From an uncultured SAR86 cluster bacterium (GTDB lineage Bacteria > Pseudomonadota > Gammaproteobacteria > Magnimaribacterales > D2472): a stretch of 64,000 nucleotides of DNA. The position numbers were made by a program, and so were the translations under genes. Within the stretch, counting starts at the first letter, position 1, and each line of letters starts with the position of its first letter. The DNA is taken from contig CAJIYN010000001.1 in NCBI GenBank assembly GCA_905181645.1, forward strand, positions 310,001 through 374,000, in the 5' to 3' direction. The notes under the pieces are model-generated. The model saw only the letters and a program-made list of their open reading frames with translations, searched no databases and was not told the DNA's origin. Shown piece by piece: positions 58,099 to 64,000 of this stretch.

Positions 58099-59377
58099 TT
58101 ATAAACCTTCCTTAATAATGTGTTCTATTTTTTCTATAACTGTATTTAATATATCTTTATGCATGGCTGATATAAATCCAGCTTCATATTTTGATGGAGC
58201 AAAATAAATTCCATTGGTAATACATGCGTTTAAAAAATTAACAAATACTTTATCATTTGTTGCCACAACATCTTCAAAATTATTTGGCATTTCACTCGTA
58301 AAAAAGAAACCAAGGATATTGTTGGTAGATTCTTAACAAAATCAATATTATTAGATTTCATAATTTTTGCCATGCCATCTAAAAGATATGAAGCTTTCAT
58401 TTCCAAACTCTTGTAAGGATCAGTTTTAATGAGTTCAGTTAGAAGAGCTTCTCCAGCTGCCATTGCCAAAGGATTACCGGATAGAGTTCCTGCTTGATAT
58501 ATTGGGCCCATCTGGAGATAGTAAGTCCATATATTTTTTGCTGCCACCAAAAACTCCTACAGGCATACCTCCACCTACAATTTTTCCTAAAGTGGTAATA
58601 TCTGGTTTAACTTTATAAATCTCTTGTGCCCCACCTTTTGCAACTCTAAAACCAGTCATTACCTCATCAAATATTAAGAGTGCGTTATTTTGATCACAAA
58701 GGGAACTTAGGGCTTTTAAAAAATGACTTTGTCCAGGAACAAAACCCATATTCCCTGCAATAGGCTCTACAATTATTGCAGCCAAGTCATCTCCAATTTC
58801 ATTCACAAATACTCTTAAAAAATGTTCTTTGTCATTATAGGGACAGCTAATTGTTAAAGATGCTAATTCTGCAGGAACACCTGGAGAATCAGGCAAATCC
58901 AAAGGTTGAAACTCCAGAGCCAGCTTTGACTAGTAAAGAGTCAGCATGCCCGTGATAACAGCCTGTAAATTTAATAATTTTATTTTTACCAGTACAACCT
59001 CTTGCAAGCCTAATACAGCTCATGGTTGCTTCGGTTCCAGAATTTACCATTCTAATTTTTTCTATTGAAGGAACGCATTTTTTTATTAACGATGCTACAT
59101 CTGACTCTAGTTTAGTTGGAGCTCCAAAGCTTGTTCCCGCTTCAATTTGTTTATTAACTGCAGCAACTACTTTTGGATGCGTATGACCCAGTATCATAGG
59201 ACCCCAGGATCCTATAAAATCTACATATTCATTATCATCTTCATCATATTCATTTATAACTCTTGTTTTAAAAAATATTGGAGAACTTACGACAGACTTA
59301 AAAGCTCTAACAGGAGAATTAACTCCTCCAGGAATTACTTCTTGAGCTTCTTCAAATAACTCTTTTGATGTATTTAT
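58099..59377 (-). CDS. hemL: Glutamate-1-semialdehyde 2,1-aminomutase (frameshifted, ATA at expected start)
   Basis: PLP enzyme of tetrapyrrole synthesis. The family N-terminus ([19 protein letters not shown]) begins three codons after an ATA at 59377, and an in-frame TAG sits immediately before that ATA. Further motifs: [60 protein letters not shown] (PLP lysine) and the C-terminal [20 protein letters not shown]. Frame changes near 58900, 58530 and 58280. About 425 aa. Confidence 0.93.
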
Positions 59378-59443
59378 CTATCTTATTCAATGTTTTAAAA
59401 AATAAAGTGTTCTAGTTAAAATTTTCATGATCATAAACTATTT

Positions 59444-59967
59444 TTATTGTGATTTTAATTCTTTAGCAAAGCTTTCAACTTTTTTCCAATCAGTGAACTC
59501 AAATGTTCCATTGATATCGGTTGGACCTTTAGTCATCCACATAATAAAACGAATCATTTGTTTGTCTATAAACTTATACTGAGGATAATCAATCTTCCCA
59601 GCAAACACGCTAAGGCATTAGGCTTCCAAGCTGACAATGAAAGAAATTTCTGCATATAAGGGTTTGTACTTGGTGTATTTTTCTCTGGTTTTCTTGCAAC
59701 AACATTTACTGAAAAGAATGCATTTTTTTTAGATTCCAATGTAGAAATATTTTTATCAATGAATTTATAAAGCTCAGGTTTGTGTTTCCCATACCTAATG
59801 CTTGCACCTATAACTAATTGATCATATTTAAAAAGATCTAATTTATTAGCTTCATCAAGAGAAACCACTTCTACGTCATTGATCTTACTTATTACTGAAG
59901 CAATCGTATTGCAAATAGTTTTAGTTTGCCCGTCTGTTGTTGAATATATAATTAGAGTTGAAGTCAT
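59444..59967 (-). CDS. hemG: Menaquinone-dependent protoporphyrinogen oxidase HemG (frameshift)
   Basis: Flavodoxin-like enzyme, next to last step of heme synthesis. The FMN loop is LIIYSTTDGQTKTICNTIA. IGASIRYGKHKPELYKFI matches HemG. A frame change near 59590 leads to the C-terminal MIRFIMWMTKGPT, the HemG-specific insertion/hallmark, and TDWKKVESFAKEL. About 174 aa. It stands near hemL and divergent from erpA, so heme and Fe-S functions cluster here. Confidence 0.88.
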
Positions 59968-60086
59968 GGCGTCATGGATATTTTTATAGACATATTTTAG
60001 CCTTTCCTTCCCAATTATTCAGATCAATTTTGTAATTAGAATAATTATTAACTTAATCTGATAAAATTGTTTTTATAATTAATATT

Positions 60087-60428
60087 ATGAATACAGAAAA
60101 TTTAATACAATCCCTTGCTTTAACTGATTCCGCAGTTGAAAGGATAGCTTTAGTAATTAATGCTGAGAAAAAGTCTAGATTCAGAGTTTATGTAACTGGT
60201 GGAGGCTGCTCTGGCTTTCAATACGGTTTTAAATTTGATGATGATGTTGCTTTTGATGATGAGGTTTTAGATTACAAAGGTTTTTCTGTCTTGCTCGATT
60301 CTCTTTCATACCCATACTTATACGGCTCAACTCTAGATTACGTAGAAGATTTATCTGGAGCAAAATTTGTTGTTAATAATCCAAATGCAAAAACCACATG
60401 CGGATGTGGAGAATCTTTCGCTATATAG
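60087..60428 (+). CDS. erpA: Iron-sulfur insertion protein ErpA
   Basis: A-type Fe-S carrier. 113 aa, intact. The conserved cysteines are Cys41 (GGGCSGFQYG) and Cys105 and Cys107 (TTCGCGESF). An ATG start. Convergent with anmK with an 8-bp overlap. The erpA/anmK/mepM neighbourhood is a common gammaproteobacterial one. Confidence 0.95.
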   Translation: MNTENLIQSLALTDSAVERIALVINAEKKSRFRVYVTGGGCSGFQYGFKFDDDVAFDDEVLDYKGFSVLLDSLSYPYLYGSTLDYVEDLSGAKFVVNNPNAKTTCGCGESFAI

Positions 60429-61512
60429 ATTTAGTAACAGAGCCAAGTAAAGCTGGCATAACTCTATTATTTTTTAATTGTACAGCCGAAGAAATATTAT
60501 TGACCCTTCTATAAGCTAACCAACCAAAAGCCATTGATTCAATTGCTTGAGCATCAAATCCTAGATCAGATGTTAATTTAATAGGCATATTTAAGTGAAA
60601 AGAGATTCTTTTTAAAAGTGTTTTATTCTTGCTTCCACCACCACATACATAAACATTTTTAAAATCATGGTTTTCTTTTTTGATAGCGTTTGAAATAGTT
60701 ATAGCTGTAAATTCAACCAAGGTTGCAAGAATATCCTTCTTATCTTGTTTAAGAAGATTTTTTGACATGTACTTAAAATTAAATAATTCTTTGCCGGTAG
60801 ACTTAGGAGATTTCTTTTTAAAAAAACTATTTGATAATAACTTTTTAAGTTCTTTATCAATTACGATTCCTTTTTGATGCACTGGCACCATTTTTATCAA
60901 AATTAGTACCTAGCTTTAAAGAGCAATATGCATCCATTAATGCATTTCCAGGACCAGTATCTGTCCCAAAATAAGATCCATCAGCTTGAACATATGTATA
61001 GTTTGAAATTCCACCAATATTTAAAATGATTCTAGACTCTTTTTTAGATTTAAAAAGTTCAGCATGAAACTCTGGAACAAGTGGCGCTCCTTCACCCCCT
61101 TTTGCAATATGCATATTCCTAAAATCACTAACAACTGTGGTTCCAGTTATAGCTGATACTATATTTGGATCACCAATCTGAGTTGAAAAATTATTCTTTA
61201 TATCTGGTTCATGTCTTATAGTTTGACCTGAAATACCAACAGCAATATTTTGGGGATTCTTAATAACATTTTTATCTATTATTCTTGAGACTGCTTTTGC
61301 AAAAATTAAACCTACTTTTTATTCAGCACACCCAAGTCGGATAAAGATACAATGGCTTATATTATGTTTTTAAATCCATTCTCCTTCGCAATTTTTATTG
61401 AATTAAAAGCTTCTTGAGAATTATGACTTCTGTTCATAAAAATCAAATCTTTATCATCAAAAGATTGTATACCACTCATTGCACCTATATATAACTTTGA
61501 ATTAGTTGGCAT
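60421..61512 (-). CDS. anmK: Anhydro-N-acetylmuramic acid kinase (frameshifted, short deletion)
   Basis: Recycles 1,6-anhydroMurNAc from cell-wall turnover. It begins NSKLYIGAMSG, but the following TSxDGID phosphate loop is missing; IQSFDDKDL follows directly. Then VGISGQTIRHEP, FRNMHIAKGGEGAPLVPEFH, LNIGGISNYTYVQAD, GTDTGPGNALMDAYC and VYVCGGGSKN. Frame changes near 61330-61350, 61115 and 60880. About 355 aa. Overlaps mepM by 11 bp. Confidence 0.9.
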
Positions 61513-62750
61513 TTGGGTCTAAATTGTTAAATCTATCTAATAGCTTATTGTTTTCAGCCAATAATGCAAAGAAGTCATCCTTTTGTTCAATTGGCACTGG
61601 TTGAGCAGAAGGGAGTTTTACTCTGACTGGATCTGTTCTTTTAGATCCAACTTTAAACTCATAATGAAGATGAGTTCCTGTTGCTGCACCTGAATCACCA
61701 ACATAACCAATAGTTTGTCCTTGAGAGACTTTTGATCCAACTTTTAGTTTTCTATTAAAGGCTTCCATATGAGCATATAAAGTAGAAATATTACCACCGT
61801 GTTTAATCTGGATTGTTCTTCCATAACCAGATTTAGTGCCTATAAACTTAATGACCCCATCACCAGATGCTCTTATAGGAGTATTTCTGACCGCAGCATA
61901 ATCGACACCATTATGAGCTTTTATTCTGTGCAGAATAGGGTGCATTCTATTCGGATTAAAATGTGAGCTTATGTAGGCAAAATCTAAAGGAGCTCTTAAA
62001 AAAGCCTTTTTTATATTATTACCAGAACTATCGTAATATTCTTTACCTGTTTCTTGATTTATAAATCTATAAGCATTGTAGACTTGGCCTTGATTGATAA
62101 ATTCAGCAAAAACAATATCACCATTTTTAGCAATTTCGCCTTCTGCATATACAGTTTCATAAATAAGCTTAAAGGTATCACCTTTTCGAATATCAAACAC
62201 AAAATCAATATCCCACCCAAATAAATATGCTAAATCCATAATAACGCTATCGGGAATATCGGCTTTGAGACCAGCTTCATAAAAAGAAGAATTTATAATG
62301 CCACTTTTAAAGCTGGTAACTATTTCAGGCTCTTTGGCTGTTTTGACTATAGATATCTCATCATTCAGATCAATGATTAATGAATTAATATTATCTTTAA
62401 TCATATGCATTTGCAGTAATCTCATCATCAAGATAAGTAAATCGCATTTTATTCCCCGGCCTAGATATTCTAAATCTAAATTATCTTTTCTAAAAATTTT
62501 ATAGGCTGTATTCAGTACCTTTAAATTCTTCAAAAATGATTGAAAGATTTTCTCCATCTTGCACCTCATGCATCTGATATGTCTTCGTTTGCTCAAGAGG
62601 AGTAGAGTTTATTTCTTCTGATTCAAATACATCTTCTATGGGTAATTCAGGATTATTTTTTAGATCAATATTAACAAGCAGGATAAACCCTACAAATATA
62701 AGGAATATGATCATCACATACTTAAAAGAAACTCTTTTAAATCCAATCAT
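61502..62750 (-). CDS. mepM: M23 peptidoglycan endopeptidase, MepM-like (frameshifted)
   Basis: Cuts peptidoglycan cross-links to allow growth. An N-terminal membrane anchor (YVMIIFLIFVGFILLVNI), a LysM/OapA-like segment (VQDGENLSIIFEEF), then the Peptidase_M23 domain. The metal and catalytic sites are in HNGVDYA, TLYAHM and GTHLHYEF. Frame changes near 62420-62510. About 415 aa. It lies upstream of anmK, as in Pseudomonas; the expected neighbour tyrS is replaced here by putA. Confidence 0.88.
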
Positions 62751-62752
62751 AT

Positions 62753-64000
62753 TTATTCTTTATCTAAATTAAGTAGCTCTGTATTTCCACCAAAAGCCAC
62801 TGTATTTTTAGAAACTACTCTTTCATTCACAAATTGTAATAAATAGTTTGGACCGCCTGCTTTTAGACCGCATCCTGATAAGCCTTCACCACCAAATGGC
62901 TGCACGCCAACCACTGCACCAACCATGTCTCTATTAATATAAGCATTACCCGCCGAAAGCAATGATGATATTTCATCATGTTTAGACTCTATTCGAGAAT
63001 GCACGCCTAAGGTTAAACCAAAATTTTTATCATTAATTTCTTTCAAGCTTTCTGCAAGAGCAGAAGCTTTGTATTTATAGATATGCAATATTGGTCCAAA
63101 TTGTTCTTCATGAATCTCATCTCATGAATTTAATTCTATTAAGCATGGAGAAATAATATTTTTTTCTAAAATATGCTCATGAGATTGGAATATCTTATTA
63201 GCATCGCTAAATGAACTTATGTAGTCTGCCAATTTTTTAAAAGCATCTTTATTAATTATGGGACCAACTTCAGTTTCAAAATCATCAGGAGTGCCCAAAG
63301 TCATTTCTTTCATGCGCACCAGTAATCATCTTTAGAGTTTCATCAAAGCATTCTTCCTGAATCATTAGTATCCTAAGCGCAGAACAACGTTGCCCTGCAC
63401 TTTTAAATGCTCCATCAATGACATCTCTTGTTACCTGCTCGCATAAGGCGGTTGAATCTACTACCATTGCATTTAAGCCACCAGTTTCAGCAATAACTCT
63501 TGCCTCTGGCGCCTTCTTTAGATGCTAAATTTTTATTAATATATTTTTTATTTTTTTTGGAGGATATTTAAATTGAATGTAACCTGCAACATAAAAAATT
63601 AGTCCTGTTACTCCTAAAATTAAAGTTAAAGGATTAATCTGATCATTGATAAAAGTCTTTGTTATCTGATCTATTATCATTTGGACTCTGAAGGTTTAAG
63701 CATTACTCTATTGCCTGCTGCCAAAATCCCTGCAAGAGGTGCTAAAGCCAAATTAACAGGAAAATTCCATGGACTTATGCAAAGAAAAGTACCTTTTGGA
63801 TGATATGAAATCTCATTAAGCTCACCAGTTGGTCCTTTTAGCTCTCTAGGTTTTGCTTGAATGTGATTCGCTTCATTACAATAAAATCTTAAAAAGTCTT
63901 CAGCCTCTCTAAGCTCATCCCAGGCGTCATGAATAGTTTTTCCAGTTTCATGTAATAAGAGATATAAGAGCTCATCAGCATTAAATTGAATAAGATCAGC
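62753..64000 (-). CDS. putA: PutA, delta-1-pyrroline-5-carboxylate dehydrogenase part, incomplete, internal foreign segment
   Basis: Proline catabolism: the aldehyde-dehydrogenase half of bifunctional PutA. From the window edge: EANHIQAKPRELKGPTGE, FLCISPWNFPVNL, AAGNRVMLKPSES. At about 63690 the frame is taken over by an SdpI-like stretch until about 63525. The dehydrogenase resumes AETGGLNAMVVDSTALCEQV, the catalytic Cys in GAFKSAGQRCSALRI, GPIINKDAF and GGEGLSGCGLKAGG. Frame breaks near 63515, 63300 and 63110. The proline dehydrogenase half lies outside the window. Confidence 0.88.
63525..63680 (-). pseudogene. SdpI-like membrane-protein N-terminal fragment inside putA
   Basis: A complete small frame of 51 residues, from an ATG at 63680. 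It has one predicted helix (LTLILGVTGLIFYVAGYI) followed by KYPPKKI, the pattern at the N-terminus of SdpI/YhfL-like proteins (helix then PPKKIN). It ends after a few further residues. It replaces about 80 residues of PutA. Confidence 0.5.

Noticed and set aside
1-64000. True pseudogenisation of polA, tkt, metK, acs and others
   Set aside because: Motifs and protein order are preserved across every frame break, and so many essential genes cannot all be dead; indel error is more likely.

Overview
The window is AT-rich (roughly one third G+C by eye) and densely packed. Its gene order is that of a gammaproteobacterium: dapF-yigA-xerC-yigB, tatABC-ubiB-ubiJ-ubiE, rsgA/orn, miaB-phoH-ybeY-ybeX-lnt, ygfA-6S RNA-zapA-zapB-like-pepP-ubiH, nnr-tsaE-amiB and erpA/anmK/mepM. 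Short or overlapping gene junctions, frequent TTG starts, a large DUF5916 outer-membrane protein and the low G+C fit a streamlined marine surface-water lineage such as SAR86. That placement is inference. No phage, plasmid, transposase, CRISPR array, rRNA or tRNA was seen.

Layout: 1-6.2 kb holds the polA 3' part, a TonB_C-like/TPR secreted protein, engB, cytochrome c4, dsbA and a tethered pseudoazurin. 6.2-12.2 kb is a minus-strand block with a UbiK-like protein, yigB-xerC-yigA-dapF and the methyl-cycle genes ahcY and metK. 12.3-17.5 kb has transketolase, pgk, class I fba, dtd and a LOG-family gene. 17.4-22.3 kb has the Tat translocase, ubiquinone genes and rsgA. 22.3-28.8 kb has orn, miaB-phoH-ybeY-ybeX-lnt and an L,D-transpeptidase. 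28.8-36.2 kb has a beta-oxidation multienzyme, a candidate sRNA, a glutathione peroxidase, rpiA/ilvA and the DUF5916 protein. 36.3-45.3 kb has a small XRE/membrane pair, the 6S RNA locus, pepP-ubiH, an iron-binding lipoprotein under a Fur box, rpmB, sixA, dut, rpmE and priA. 45.3-64 kb has amiB-tsaE-nnr, a beta-propeller hydrolase, an alpha/beta hydrolase, Nudix and MBL enzymes, acs, a deoxynucleoside kinase, pcnB, dksA under a perfect Fur palindrome, adenosine kinase, hemL, hemG, erpA, anmK, mepM and the 3' part of putA.

The genes are mostly housekeeping: DNA repair and restart (polA, priA, dut), tRNA and mRNA processing (miaB, dtd, orn, pcnB, ybeY), envelope maintenance (amiB, lnt, mepM, anmK, ykuD), quinone and heme synthesis (ubiE/J/B/H, hemL, hemG), and an activated-methyl/adenosine loop (metK, ahcY, adenosine kinase).

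Two things dominate. First, more than half of the genes are split by single-base frameshifts although the protein homology continues in another frame. This looks like uncorrected indel error, not pseudogenisation. Second, at nine places an internal piece of a gene, or a gene boundary, is replaced by 80-320 bp that reads as part of an unrelated protein: Nudix, UvrA, an oligopeptide-binding protein, ScpB, a T9SS-like tail, a YHYH protein, TatD, an SH3/YwqK-like protein and an SdpI-like protein. Several of these look like Bacteroidetes. Chimeric assembly or read correction is the simplest explanation, and it should be excluded before any biological reading. The best biological leads are the sRNA candidate at 31.07 kb, the Fur boxes at dksA and the iron-binding lipoprotein, the 6S RNA locus, and ATA codons at expected start positions.
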